Below, piece after piece: positions 35,397-43,788 of a stretch of DNA of 64,000 bases. Numbering within the stretch: the stretch's first letter is position 1; each line of letters begins with the position of its first letter. The DNA comes from Candidatus Treponema caballi. Its GTDB lineage: Bacteria; Spirochaetota; Spirochaetia; Treponematales; Treponemataceae. The position numbers were made by a program, and so were the translations under genes. The stretch spans positions 85,068 to 149,067 of the forward strand of contig JAGHRS010000019.1 of the NCBI GenBank assembly GCA_018066285.1, read 5' to 3'. The notes beneath the pieces were generated by a model that worked only from the letters and a program-made list of their open reading frames with translations, had not been told where the DNA came from and did not search any database.

Positions 35397-37544
35397 ATGG
35401 CAAAAACTACTAAAAGCTCTAAAACATCAAAAACGGCTAAAAAAGGAAAAAGGACTACTCTCGTAGTAGTAGAGTCTCCTGCAAAAGCTAAGACCATAGA
35501 GAAGTACCTTGGTTCAGGATATATCGTACGTGCTTCAATGGGACATCTGATAGATCTTCCGAAGTCACGTCTTGCAATTGATGTGGATAATGATTTCCAG
35601 CCAGAGTACATCACTGTACGGGGTCGTGCTGCTATTCTTAAGGATTTGCAGAAAGAAGCGAAGAAAGCAGATGTTGTCCTGCTCGCAAGTGATAATGACC
35701 GGGAAGGAGAAGCAATCGCATGGCATCTGCGCAATGCTTTTACCGGTAAGACTGATGCCCCTGTAAGCAGAATTGTATTCAATGAAATTACTCCTGTTGC
35801 CATAAAGGAAGCGGTAAAGCATCCGCAGGACATTGTTGAAGACCGCGTTGATGCACAGAAGGCCCGCCGTGTCCTTGACCGTCTTGTAGGCTACAATCTT
35901 TCACCACTTCTCTGGAAGAAAGTAAAGAACGGCCTTTCAGCGGGCCGTGTTCAGTCTGTTGCACTTCGCCTTATCTGCGAACGCGAGAAGGAAGTGGAGG
36001 ATTTCATTCCTGAAGAATACTGGACGCTTGAGGCTGAGTTCCTTAAGGGAAAGACAAAGATTGCAGCCCAACTTTTCCAGTATAAGGGAAAGAAACCTGA
36101 GCTCAAGTGTGACGCTGATGTCCGTAAAATAATAGAAGAAATCAAATCTTCTGATCCTGTCGTTACTGACATTAAGACTCAGGAGCGCACTCTTAAGCCT
36201 AAAGCTCCGTTTACGACAAGTAAGCTGCAGCAGGCTGCCGCTAACAGACTTGGATTTACGTCAAAGAAGACAATGCAGCTCGCACAGCAGCTGTATGAGG
36301 GCGTGAACATCGGATCAAGCCGCGTCGGTCTCATCACCTACATGCGTACAGACTCCGTCCGCATTTCACAGACGGCACTTGCCGACGTCCGCGAGTGGAT
36401 TGGAAAAGAGTTCCCTGACCAGCTTCCGGAAGCCGCCGTAGAGTACGCTGTCGGAGCAAAGGCGCAGGATGCTCATGAAGCAATCCGTCCGACATATACG
36501 AAATACACACCTGATTACGTGAAAAATTACCTTACGAGAGACCAGCTGCGCCTGTACACCATCATCTGGGAAGCGTTCGTTTCCAGCCAGATGAAGGCGG
36601 CAAAGTCCAGTACAACAAGCTTTGACATTACTGCCGGCGATGCACTGTTCCGCGTAACTGCAAGCAAACTTACTGAAAAGGGCTTTTACAGTGTCATCAA
36701 GCTGCTTTCTTCAAAGGAAGAGATTTCAGGTACCGTTCCTTCCCTCAAGATGGGCGAGAAACTGGCTGCTTCATCATTTACACCTGAACAGCACTTTACG
36801 CAGGGACCAGCCCGCTATACGGACGCAACTATCGTAAAGATGCTTGAAGAAAAGGGCATTGGCCGCCCATCCACATACGCGCCTATCATATCAGTCCTGC
36901 TGGAGCGTTATTACGTCAACAGAAGCAACAAACAGCTTGTGCCGACACCGCTTGGCCGCATGATAAACGAGATTCTTGTTGAAAGCTTCCCTGAAGTCAT
37001 CAACGAAAACTTTACTGCGCAGGTTGAAAATCAGCTTGATGCGGTTGAAGAAGGTAAGTTCCGCTGGCCTGACATGATGAAGGGCTTCTATGATCCGTTC
37101 AAGAACCGCGTGGATGAGCTTATGGGCTCTCTTGAAAGCGTGAAGGGCACCATGGATGAAGTTTCAGACAAGACCTGTGAACTGTGCGGAAAGCCGATGC
37201 TCAAGAAACTGGGACGCTTCGGTTACTTCCTTGCATGTTCAGGATTCCCTGCATGTCATAATACGCGTTCCATTCCGCTTGCAAAATGTCCGCGTCCGGG
37301 CTGTGACGGCGAAATTGTCGCCCGAAAGACAAAGGGAAAGGGTAAAGAGTTCTTCGGATGTACAAACTATCCGAAATGTGATTTCATCACCCACTTTAAG
37401 CCGCTTGCAGCAGTCTGTCCTAAATGCGGTCAGTTCATGGTCGAGAAGTTTGATAAAAAGCATGGTTCGTTTAAGTCATGCATCAATCCGGATTGTAACT
37501 ACCTGCACACTGCAGATGAAGAAACAGAAGAGGACGCTGAGTAA
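35397..37544 (+). CDS. topA: DNA topoisomerase I (type IA)
   Basis: The start at 35397 gives a 715-residue enzyme with a Lys/Thr/Ser-rich leader, then the TOPRIM domain (TLVVVESPAKAKTIEKYL, LASDNDREGEAIAW). The active-site block GLITYMRTDSVRIS carries the nucleophile Tyr ~315. Two to three C-terminal zinc ribbons follow (CELCGKPM, CPRPGCDGE, CPKCGQFM). It relaxes negative supercoils by single-strand passage. An in-frame extension to 35304 lies inside dprA and is rejected. Confidence 0.95.
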   Translation: MAKTTKSSKTSKTAKKGKRTTLVVVESPAKAKTIEKYLGSGYIVRASMGHLIDLPKSRLAIDVDNDFQPEYITVRGRAAILKDLQKEAKKADVVLLASDNDREGEAIAWHLRNAFTGKTDAPVSRIVFNEITPVAIKEAVKHPQDIVEDRVDAQKARRVLDRLVGYNLSPLLWKKVKNGLSAGRVQSVALRLICEREKEVEDFIPEEYWTLEAEFLKGKTKIAAQLFQYKGKKPELKCDADVRKIIEEIKSSDPVVTDIKTQERTLKPKAPFTTSKLQQAAANRLGFTSKKTMQLAQQLYEGVNIGSSRVGLITYMRTDSVRISQTALADVREWIGKEFPDQLPEAAVEYAVGAKAQDAHEAIRPTYTKYTPDYVKNYLTRDQLRLYTIIWEAFVSSQMKAAKSSTTSFDITAGDALFRVTASKLTEKGFYSVIKLLSSKEEISGTVPSLKMGEKLAASSFTPEQHFTQGPARYTDATIVKMLEEKGIGRPSTYAPIISVLLERYYVNRSNKQLVPTPLGRMINEILVESFPEVINENFTAQVENQLDAVEEGKFRWPDMMKGFYDPFKNRVDELMGSLESVKGTMDEVSDKTCELCGKPMLKKLGRFGYFLACSGFPACHNTRSIPLAKCPRPGCDGEIVARKTKGKGKEFFGCTNYPKCDFITHFKPLAAVCPKCGQFMVEKFDKKHGSFKSCINPDCNYLHTADEETEEDAE

Positions 37545-37546
37545 GC

Positions 37547-38467
37547 ATGACGGAGCGGACGGTCAGCGACACAGCGGAAGAGTTCCTCGTATATCAGGAA
37601 AACGTCCGCATAGTCTCGCCGAATACCGTTTCGGGCTACCGGCTTGACCTTGAGAAACTGCAGCGCCTTCTTGCAGCCCAGCGGCTCACCGGGCCCGTCC
37701 TGCTTTCAGATGTAACGCCTGAACACCTGAGAACGTGTGTCGCGCTGCTGGTCAGGGAGAAACGTGCTCCGGCGAGCATCAACAGATTTGTCGCCGCTGT
37801 GCGTTCTTTGTTTGCCTATTGTCACAGACTTCAGTATATTGAGAGTAATCCGGCGCTTGAACTTAAAACGGTGAAAAATCCTGTCCGGGTTCCGCGTTTC
37901 ATGACAGAAAATGAGGTGAATGCGCTCATAGAAGCACCGGAACAGAAAGAGCTTTTATGGGCTGCACGTGATTACTGCATTTTTGAAGTGCTGTATTCAA
38001 CGGGCTGCCGTGTTTCAGAGCTTGCAGGCCTTAAGCTGAAAGATTTTTCACCTGACATGACCTGGGCGATCGTCCATGGAAAGGGCAACAAGGACAGACG
38101 CGTCTTCCTTACGCCAGAAGCGGTGAAGGCGCTTACCATGTATCTGCCTGAACGGAAGATGAAAATCCCTGCAGAGAAGCATGTGCCCGAGGTGTTCATC
38201 AACCAGCGGGGAACAGGGCTTTCTGCACGCAGCATCAGGACGATTGTGGCCCGGTATTCAGGTGTGGAAGGAACAAATAAGCCGGTTTCGCCGCATTCGT
38301 TCCGCCATACGTTTGCTACCGTTCTGCTCAATAACGGTGCTGATATCCGCGTCGTTCAGGAACTGCTCGGACATTCGAGCATATCGACGACGCAGCGTTA
38401 TACGCATATTACAGCCTCCAGGCTGATTGAAACATACAACCGTGCTCATCCGCATGGAAAAGAATGA
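37547..38467 (+). CDS. XerC/XerD-type tyrosine recombinase (copy 2, next to topA)
   Basis: The 306-residue protein has an N-terminal core-binding domain ([20 protein letters not shown]) and complete catalytic residues: Arg in [14 protein letters not shown], Lys in [11 protein letters not shown], HxxR in [12 protein letters not shown], His in [11 protein letters not shown] and Tyr in RYTH. It lies 2 nt after the topA stop and 10 nt before hslV. It pairs with the recombinase at 32756 as a likely dif-site dimer-resolution system. It is not a phage integrase by context. Confidence 0.9.
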   Translation: MTERTVSDTAEEFLVYQENVRIVSPNTVSGYRLDLEKLQRLLAAQRLTGPVLLSDVTPEHLRTCVALLVREKRAPASINRFVAAVRSLFAYCHRLQYIESNPALELKTVKNPVRVPRFMTENEVNALIEAPEQKELLWAARDYCIFEVLYSTGCRVSELAGLKLKDFSPDMTWAIVHGKGNKDRRVFLTPEAVKALTMYLPERKMKIPAEKHVPEVFINQRGTGLSARSIRTIVARYSGVEGTNKPVSPHSFRHTFATVLLNNGADIRVVQELLGHSSISTTQRYTHITASRLIETYNRAHPHGKE

Positions 38468-38477
38468 GGAAACAGAT

Positions 38478-39017
38478 ATGAGTCTGCCAAAAGTGAGAAG
38501 TACAACAGTTATCGCAGTAAAAAGAAATGGCCACGTTGCCATGGCTGGTGACGGTCAGGTCACCATGGGCGAAACCGTGATGAAAGGAAACGCGCGCAAA
38601 GTTCGCCGCATATATAACGGAAAGGTTCTTACCGGATTTGCAGGTGCAACAGCCGATGCATTCAACCTTTTTGATAAGTTTGAGGCAAAGCTCGGTGAGT
38701 ATAATGGCGACATTACGCGCGCTGCAGTTGAACTTGCGAAAATGTGGCGTACGGATAAGGCTCTTCGTAACCTTGAAGCGCTGCTGCTTGTCGCCAACCA
38801 GGAGAAGATCCTGCTTATCTCGGGAAACGGCGATGTCATTGAACCTGAAAACGACATCCTCGCCATCGGTTCTGGCGGCAACTACGCGTACGCTGCGGCG
38901 CTTGCCTACACAGAGGCTACAGACCTTTCAGCACGTGAAATCGCCGAAAAGAGCCTGAAGATCGCCGGCAATATCTGCATTTATACAAACGGCCACATCA
39001 CCGTGGAGGAACTGTAA
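38478..39017 (+). CDS. hslV: HslV peptidase subunit of the HslUV protease
   Basis: The ATG at 38478 follows GAGGAAAC. The 179-residue protein has eight residues (MSLPKVRS) before the expected catalytic Thr of [21 protein letters not shown], so maturation should remove a short propeptide. The N-terminal nucleophile hydrolase signatures [16 protein letters not shown] and [15 protein letters not shown] are present. It forms the proteolytic double ring; its stop overlaps the hslU start. Confidence 0.95.
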   Translation: MSLPKVRSTTVIAVKRNGHVAMAGDGQVTMGETVMKGNARKVRRIYNGKVLTGFAGATADAFNLFDKFEAKLGEYNGDITRAAVELAKMWRTDKALRNLEALLLVANQEKILLISGNGDVIEPENDILAIGSGGNYAYAAALAYTEATDLSAREIAEKSLKIAGNICIYTNGHITVEEL

Positions 39018-40612
39018 TGGAAACTAAACCAGCTCTTGAAGAGCTTACCCCAAAAGAAATAGTAAAACAGCTCGACAACTACATTGTCGGCCAGCATAAG
39101 GCAAAGAAGTCTGTGGCAATCGCGCTCAGAAACAGAACGCGCCGCCTCAAGCTTCCCGAAGACATCCGTGACGAAATTGCACCAAAGAACATCCTGATGA
39201 TTGGACCGACTGGTGTCGGAAAAACTGAAATTGCCCGCCGTCTTGCAAAGCTGGTTGGTGCTCCGTTCATTAAGGTTGAGGCTACAAAATACACAGAAGT
39301 AGGCTATGTAGGACGCGATGTTGAAAGTATGGTCCGTGACCTCATGTCAGTCGGTATCAACCTGGTGAAGGCTGAGATGCAGGAAACACTCAAGACAAAA
39401 GCTGAAGAAGCTGTAGAAGAAAGCCTGCTTGACCTTCTGCTTCCCGGAAGCCGTCCGGAGGCAGTTAAAAAAGCGGAAACAAAATCAGCTTCAGCTGCAC
39501 CAAAAGGATTTGCCATCGGCAACATCTTCGGGAACGTTGCAAGCTTTGGTACCGTTACGGTAAAGCCAGTTGAAAAAAGCGGGAACGCCGCTGATGAAAG
39601 CGGAAAGACAGCCGCCGGCTCTGCTGACGGAAGCGTTATTGCTCTGGGAGACAGTTCATCAGCTTACAGCGCGGCTGAAAGTGCATCATCCGGTTCTTCT
39701 GCAGACAGCAGTGCAACAGGAGGTCAGCAGTCAACGCGCGAAAAGTTCCGCCAGATGCTCCGTGAAGGCAAGCTTGAGGAACGGACTGTAGAAATTACAG
39801 TAAGCCGCCGCGCTCCAATGCCAAATATGGAAATCCTTGCCGGCGGCAACATGGATGACATTGAAGAGACTATGCAGAATATCACTTCAATGCTTTCTGG
39901 CGGCAACCAGAAGAAAAAGAGCGTTACCATTGCAGAAGCACGCCGTATCCTTACAGAACAGCAGCTTGAACGCATGACGGATCCTGATAAAGTTACTGAA
40001 GAAGCCAAGCGCCGCGTTGAACAGATGGGTATCATCTTCATTGATGAAATAGACAAGATTGCAACAGGCGGTTCAGACAGCCGTGGTCAGGATGTTTCCC
40101 GTGAAGGCGTTCAGCGCGATATCCTTCCTATTGTTGAAGGTTCAAACGTCAATACAAAGTGGGGCGTTGTTGATACGACTCATATCCTCTTTATTGCAGC
40201 CGGTGCGTTCAACGTTTCTAAGCCGAGTGACCTCATCCCCGAGCTGCAGGGTCGTTTCCCGCTTCGTGTAGAGCTTGATTCTCTGAATGCTGAAGATTTC
40301 AAGAAGATTCTTACAGAGCCGAAAAACTCCCTGACGCGTCAGTATGAAAGCCTGCTTGCTACTGAAAACGTAAAGATTACGTTTGCTGAAGAAGCAATTG
40401 AACGCATGAGCAGCCTTGCAGCTGACGTCAACCAGCGTGTTGAGAATATCGGCGCGCGTCGTCTGCATACCATCATGGAGACCCTGCTTGAAGACCTGTC
40501 ATTCGAAGCTGATGAGCATGCCGGTGAAACAATTGAAATCACTGCTGCTTATGTTGATGATAAGCTGAAGGATGTGGTTCAGAATCAGGACCTTTCAAAG
40601 TATATTCTGTAA
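39017..40612 (+). CDS. hslU: HslU ATPase subunit of the HslUV protease
   Basis: The 531-residue AAA+ unfoldase carries TPKEIVKQLDNYIVGQ, Walker A IGPTGVGKTEIARRL, Walker B GIIFIDEIDKIA and the C-terminal tail DLSKYIL that docks into HslV. It is ~80 residues longer than typical HslU (~440-450). The extra length lies in the substrate-gating I domain, where a Ser/Ala/Gly-rich low-complexity stretch occurs around residues 180-240. A terminator hairpin follows the stop at once. Confidence 0.95.
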   Translation: METKPALEELTPKEIVKQLDNYIVGQHKAKKSVAIALRNRTRRLKLPEDIRDEIAPKNILMIGPTGVGKTEIARRLAKLVGAPFIKVEATKYTEVGYVGRDVESMVRDLMSVGINLVKAEMQETLKTKAEEAVEESLLDLLLPGSRPEAVKKAETKSASAAPKGFAIGNIFGNVASFGTVTVKPVEKSGNAADESGKTAAGSADGSVIALGDSSSAYSAAESASSGSSADSSATGGQQSTREKFRQMLREGKLEERTVEITVSRRAPMPNMEILAGGNMDDIEETMQNITSMLSGGNQKKKSVTIAEARRILTEQQLERMTDPDKVTEEAKRRVEQMGIIFIDEIDKIATGGSDSRGQDVSREGVQRDILPIVEGSNVNTKWGVVDTTHILFIAAGAFNVSKPSDLIPELQGRFPLRVELDSLNAEDFKKILTEPKNSLTRQYESLLATENVKITFAEEAIERMSSLAADVNQRVENIGARRLHTIMETLLEDLSFEADEHAGETIEITAAYVDDKLKDVVQNQDLSKYIL

Positions 40613-40640
40613 AAAAAGCTGCCATCTGGCAGCTTTTTTT
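40611..40640. terminator. Bidirectional terminator between hslU and the GntR gene
   Basis: AAAAAAGCTGCC and GGCAGCTTTTTT pair perfectly around a 4-nt loop, with A and T runs on both sides, so it can stop transcription from both convergent genes. Confidence 0.9.
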
Positions 40641-41314
40641 TATATGAAGTATTCCGGATACTGTTCCTTGATGGCGTTTTTATCGACTTCAAGGCGGGAA
40701 AGATGTTTCTGGAGAAGGCGGAGTGCTTCATCCTTGTTGTGATTCTTTATAGCCTCAAGAATAGCCTTATGATCGTCTACAATCTTGATTTCCTTGACAG
40801 AGTGAAGACTCATGGCACGCAGGCGGTCAAAGTGAACGTTCATAAGCTGGACCATGTAATAGCACTGCATTTTATTGCAGAGTTTGTACAGATAACTGTG
40901 GAAGGCATCATCCAGTTCCATGATTTTATCCATGGACTGTGTTGCAAGATAGAATTCCTGAAGGCGGACATTATCCTGCAGTTCGAGGATATCGCGTTCG
41001 GTTGCCATGTCACAGGCCATCTGAACAATTGCGGATTCCATTGTCTCACGGATGAATCTTGCTTCTTCAATGAGTGAAAGGTCAATCATTGATACGCGGC
41101 ATCCACGCTGCGGAAGTATTTCAACGATTTTTGACTTTGAGAGTTCAAGGAGCGCTTCATGTACAGGGGTGCGCGACATGTTCAGCTGCTGGGCAATGTC
41201 TTGCTCACCGATCATGCTGCCTGGCTGTATTTCGAGGCTGAGTATGTTTTCACGGATAATTCTGAAAGCGTATTCTCTGTTGTTTTCATTAGCCTGTTTT
41301 GGTGATATATGCAT
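40640..41314 (-). CDS. GntR-family (FCD type) transcriptional regulator
   Basis: The 224-residue protein has an N-terminal winged helix (AFRIIRENILSLEIQPGSMIGEQDIAQQLNMSRTPVHEALLEL spans the DNA-binding core, residues ~16-58). An all-helical FCD ligand domain follows with likely metal-binding acids and histidines (ELDDAFHSYLY, DDHKAILEAI). FCD regulators usually sense organic acids or sugar acids. It is divergent from the sugar ABC importer, whose promoter carries a perfect inverted repeat, so it is the likely regulator. AGGAG precedes the ATG. Confidence 0.9.
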   Translation of the reverse strand: MHISPKQANENNREYAFRIIRENILSLEIQPGSMIGEQDIAQQLNMSRTPVHEALLELSKSKIVEILPQRGCRVSMIDLSLIEEARFIRETMESAIVQMACDMATERDILELQDNVRLQEFYLATQSMDKIMELDDAFHSYLYKLCNKMQCYYMVQLMNVHFDRLRAMSLHSVKEIKIVDDHKAILEAIKNHNKDEALRLLQKHLSRLEVDKNAIKEQYPEYFI

Positions 41315-41333
41315 TTATGACTCCTGTTTGTTC

Positions 41334-41678
41334 CTATTTTCTTGTTGTACGCTGCAGAACAACTGGAAGCAGGGGGATAAATCCTGTGTTCAAGACTGTT
41401 CTCCAAAAAGCGCGGAGAGCAACAGCGAGTAGATTATAATCTGCTAAGAGCATTGATTCAAGGTCTGCAAAAAATGAATATAAGAAATAGAACATACAAC
41501 CACCTGCAAGAATGATGATGCTCCGTTTCTTCATATTTGCAGCCAAGACTGCATCTTCTTTCAGCTTTAAGCCTTTTATCATTGTCATGAGGCCCCAGAA
41601 AAAAAAGCCCGCAGCAGCTATAGCCAGAATAATCTGAGCTATATCTATAAACAATGTAACGCTGTTGTTAGCTACCAT
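41334..41678 (-). CDS. Small membrane protein, three hydrophobic segments
   Basis: The 114-residue protein is not recognised. It has hydrophobic spans at ~8-33 (LFIDIAQIILAIAAAGFFFW), ~52-72 (SIIILAGGCMFYFLYSFFAD) and a weaker one near the C terminus. It lies 19 nt upstream of the GntR gene on the same strand, so the two are probably co-transcribed. It may sense or modulate the sugar uptake locus, but nothing in the sequence shows it. No clear ribosome-binding site precedes the ATG. Confidence 0.6.
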   Translation of the reverse strand: MVANNSVTLFIDIAQIILAIAAAGFFFWGLMTMIKGLKLKEDAVLAANMKKRSIIILAGGCMFYFLYSFFADLESMLLADYNLLAVALRAFWRTVLNTGFIPLLPVVLQRTTRK

Positions 41679-41680
41679 AC

Positions 41681-41690
41681 TAACATGTTA
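41681..41690. promoter_or_regulatory. Palindrome at the start of the small membrane protein gene
   Basis: The perfect palindrome TAACATGTTA lies 3 nt upstream of the leftward start codon. The neighbouring half-site TAGTATG (minus strand) is also found in the inverted repeat at 41811, so the same regulator may bind here. Confidence 0.35.
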
Positions 41691-41767
41691 CCATAATATT
41701 CAACACCATGCAAACTTTTTAGAATCCGCAAAATACCCTATCAGAAAAACCCCCTATGTTAAAAAGA

Positions 41768-41796
41768 TTGACAACTGAGAAATTGTGACTTAGTAT
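41768..41796 (+). promoter_or_regulatory. Sigma70 promoter of the sugar ABC importer operon
   Basis: Perfect TTGACA (41768-41773) and TAGTAT (41791-41796) are separated by 17 nt, about 90 nt upstream of the first permease gene. Confidence 0.75.
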
Positions 41797-41810
41797 TTGG
41801 ATATTAGACA

Positions 41811-41832
41811 ACTAGTATGCAAGTATACTAGT
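41811..41832. promoter_or_regulatory. Inverted-repeat operator, probably for the GntR regulator
   Basis: ACTAGTAT and ATACTAGT form perfect 8-bp arms around a 6-nt spacer, starting ~14 nt after the -10 box. This covers the early transcribed region, a classic site for repression by a dimeric regulator. Assignment to the adjacent GntR protein is inference. Confidence 0.65.
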
Positions 41833-41886
41833 GATGGTTGTTGGTTACTCAGGCGGTTCCTGCCGCCGGTTGTAATGGAGGAAAAT

Positions 41887-42816
41887 TTGAAAAGCGAAGT
41901 AAAAACAAAGTTTAATTGGAAAAAACACTTCAGACAGAACTGGGAACTGTATGCACTTATGATAGTTCCGATCGTCTACTATGTAATCTTCAGATATCTG
42001 CCAATGGCTGGAAATATTATTGCTTTCCGTAAGTATCGTGCAGGAAGCAGTATTTTTGGAGACAAATGGAGCGGATTACGCTACTTCAAGCAGTTTATCG
42101 GAGATCCAAGCTTCTGGCGCGCATTCAAGAATACACTCTATCTGAATATTGTTTACCTTATCTTCAGATTTCCTCTGACGCTTATTTTTGCACTTCTTCT
42201 GAATGAAATCAAAAATATTCACTGGAAAAAATTCGTTCAGACAGTTTCTTACCTGCCGCACTTCATCTCAATGGTTATTGTTGCAGGTATGATTCGTGAA
42301 CTTCTCTCAATAAATGGCCCGATCAACCATATGCTTGCATATTTTGGCAAGGATCCGGTAACGTTCGTCGCTCTCCCAGAGTGGTTCTGTACGATTTTCG
42401 TTACTTCTGGAATCTGGCAGGGCTTAGGATGGGGTACCATCCTGTATCTTGCTGCAATGTCAAACATCAACCCGTCTCTGTATGAAGCAGCAGAGGTCGA
42501 TGGCGCCGGACATTTCCAGCGCGTGTGGCATATCACCATTCCGTGCATCATGCCGACGATTACAACCCTGCTTATTCTTGATATCGGTGGTCTTGTCGGT
42601 TCTGGCGGTGCATTTGAGAAGGTATTCCTTCTTTACAATCCTATGACATACGAAACTTCTGATATTATTTCGACCTACGTTTACCGCATGGGTCTTGGTT
42701 CTGCAAACTACAGCTATGCAACTGCTGTAGGTCCTTTTGAAGGCGTCATCAACTTTGTTCTGCTTTCTATAGCGAACTTTGTTTCCAAAAAGACAACTGA
42801 GAACAGCCTGTGGTAA
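41887..42816 (+). CDS. Carbohydrate ABC transporter permease (LplB-like)
   Basis: The TTG at 41887 is preferred because GGAGG lies 5 nt upstream, as before the other genes of this operon; an in-frame ATG at 41875 lacks such a site. The 309-residue product has six membrane helices and the inner-membrane permease EAA-type loop (YEAAEVDGAGHFQRVWHITIP) that contacts the ATPase. It resembles LplB-type permeases for oligosaccharides. With the next permease it forms the membrane channel. No ATPase gene is in the operon. Confidence 0.88.
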   Translation: MKSEVKTKFNWKKHFRQNWELYALMIVPIVYYVIFRYLPMAGNIIAFRKYRAGSSIFGDKWSGLRYFKQFIGDPSFWRAFKNTLYLNIVYLIFRFPLTLIFALLLNEIKNIHWKKFVQTVSYLPHFISMVIVAGMIRELLSINGPINHMLAYFGKDPVTFVALPEWFCTIFVTSGIWQGLGWGTILYLAAMSNINPSLYEAAEVDGAGHFQRVWHITIPCIMPTITTLLILDIGGLVGSGGAFEKVFLLYNPMTYETSDIISTYVYRMGLGSANYSYATAVGPFEGVINFVLLSIANFVSKKTTENSLW

Positions 42817-42831
42817 TGAGGAGGTAATCGT

Positions 42832-43761
42832 ATGGCAGAAAAAACAGCAGTTTTACAGACAGTGCTTGCAAAAAAAAGAAGAAGCAGTTATCGCCGCGAA
42901 TCACAGGGATACCGTGTATTCACTGTATTCAATAACATACTGATGGTCATCATCTGTTTTCTGACACTGTATCCATTCCTGTACCTGGTTGCCCAGTCTT
43001 TTTCTTCCGAGCAGGCAATCATGCAGGGAAAAGTCAGCATCATCCCTGTTGAATTCAATGTAACAACATATAAGAAAGTACTTGAAAAGGGTGATTTTCT
43101 CAGATACTACAAGAACACTCTTGTCTATTCAGTAATTGGAACAATACTTTCCATTTTCTTCAGCTCATGCCTTGCTTATCCGCTTTCAAAGCCTAATCTG
43201 AAACTGAACAAGTTCTTTACGCCGTTCATCATTTTCACCATGTACTTTGCTGGCGGACTTATCCCGACATACGTCCTCATGATCAGGCTTGGACTTCGTG
43301 ATACCGTGATGGGATTTATCCTACCGGGTCTGATAAGCACTTATTACGTCCTGCTCATGCGGTCGTTCTTCAACGGTGTTCCTCATGATCTTGAAGAAGC
43401 GGGCGAGCTGGACGGACTTTCAAAGACAGGAATCTTCTTCAGGATAGTCCTGCCGCTTTCAAAGCCAATCATTGCGACAATGGTTCTGTTCTATGCAGTC
43501 GGATACTGGAACAACTGGTTTACCGCCTTCCTGTACCTCGATTCAAAGGAAAAATGGCCGGTCGCATTCTATCTTAAGACAATCATTACCGGTGCTTCCC
43601 AGACTTCAGATCCGGGAGATGCTGCCGGAGACAAGATGCAGGTTGCTGCAAACATCAAGGCTTGCTCAATGCTTCTGATGGCTGCGCCTATCATCTGTGT
43701 ATATCCGTTTATTCAGAAATACTACGTTCAGGGCATGATGCTCGGCGGAGTAAAGGAATAA
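42832..43761 (+). CDS. Carbohydrate ABC transporter permease (YtcP/LplC-like)
   Basis: The 309-residue protein has six membrane helices and the EAA loop (DLEEAGELDGLSKTGIFFRI), and ends in the typical FIQKYYVQGMMLGGVKE of YtcP/LplC permeases. GAGGAGGT precedes the ATG, 15 nt after the first permease. Together they transport an oligosaccharide delivered by the binding protein encoded next. Confidence 0.9.
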   Translation: MAEKTAVLQTVLAKKRRSSYRRESQGYRVFTVFNNILMVIICFLTLYPFLYLVAQSFSSEQAIMQGKVSIIPVEFNVTTYKKVLEKGDFLRYYKNTLVYSVIGTILSIFFSSCLAYPLSKPNLKLNKFFTPFIIFTMYFAGGLIPTYVLMIRLGLRDTVMGFILPGLISTYYVLLMRSFFNGVPHDLEEAGELDGLSKTGIFFRIVLPLSKPIIATMVLFYAVGYWNNWFTAFLYLDSKEKWPVAFYLKTIITGASQTSDPGDAAGDKMQVAANIKACSMLLMAAPIICVYPFIQKYYVQGMMLGGVKE

Positions 43762-43788
43762 AACATAGATAAAGAAGGAGGAAAATCT

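Noticed and set aside
37547..38467. Tyrosine recombinase considered as a phage or island integrase
   Set aside because: Position between topA and hslV, Xer-like length and a paralogue beside ftsZ fit chromosomal dimer resolution; no phage genes nearby.
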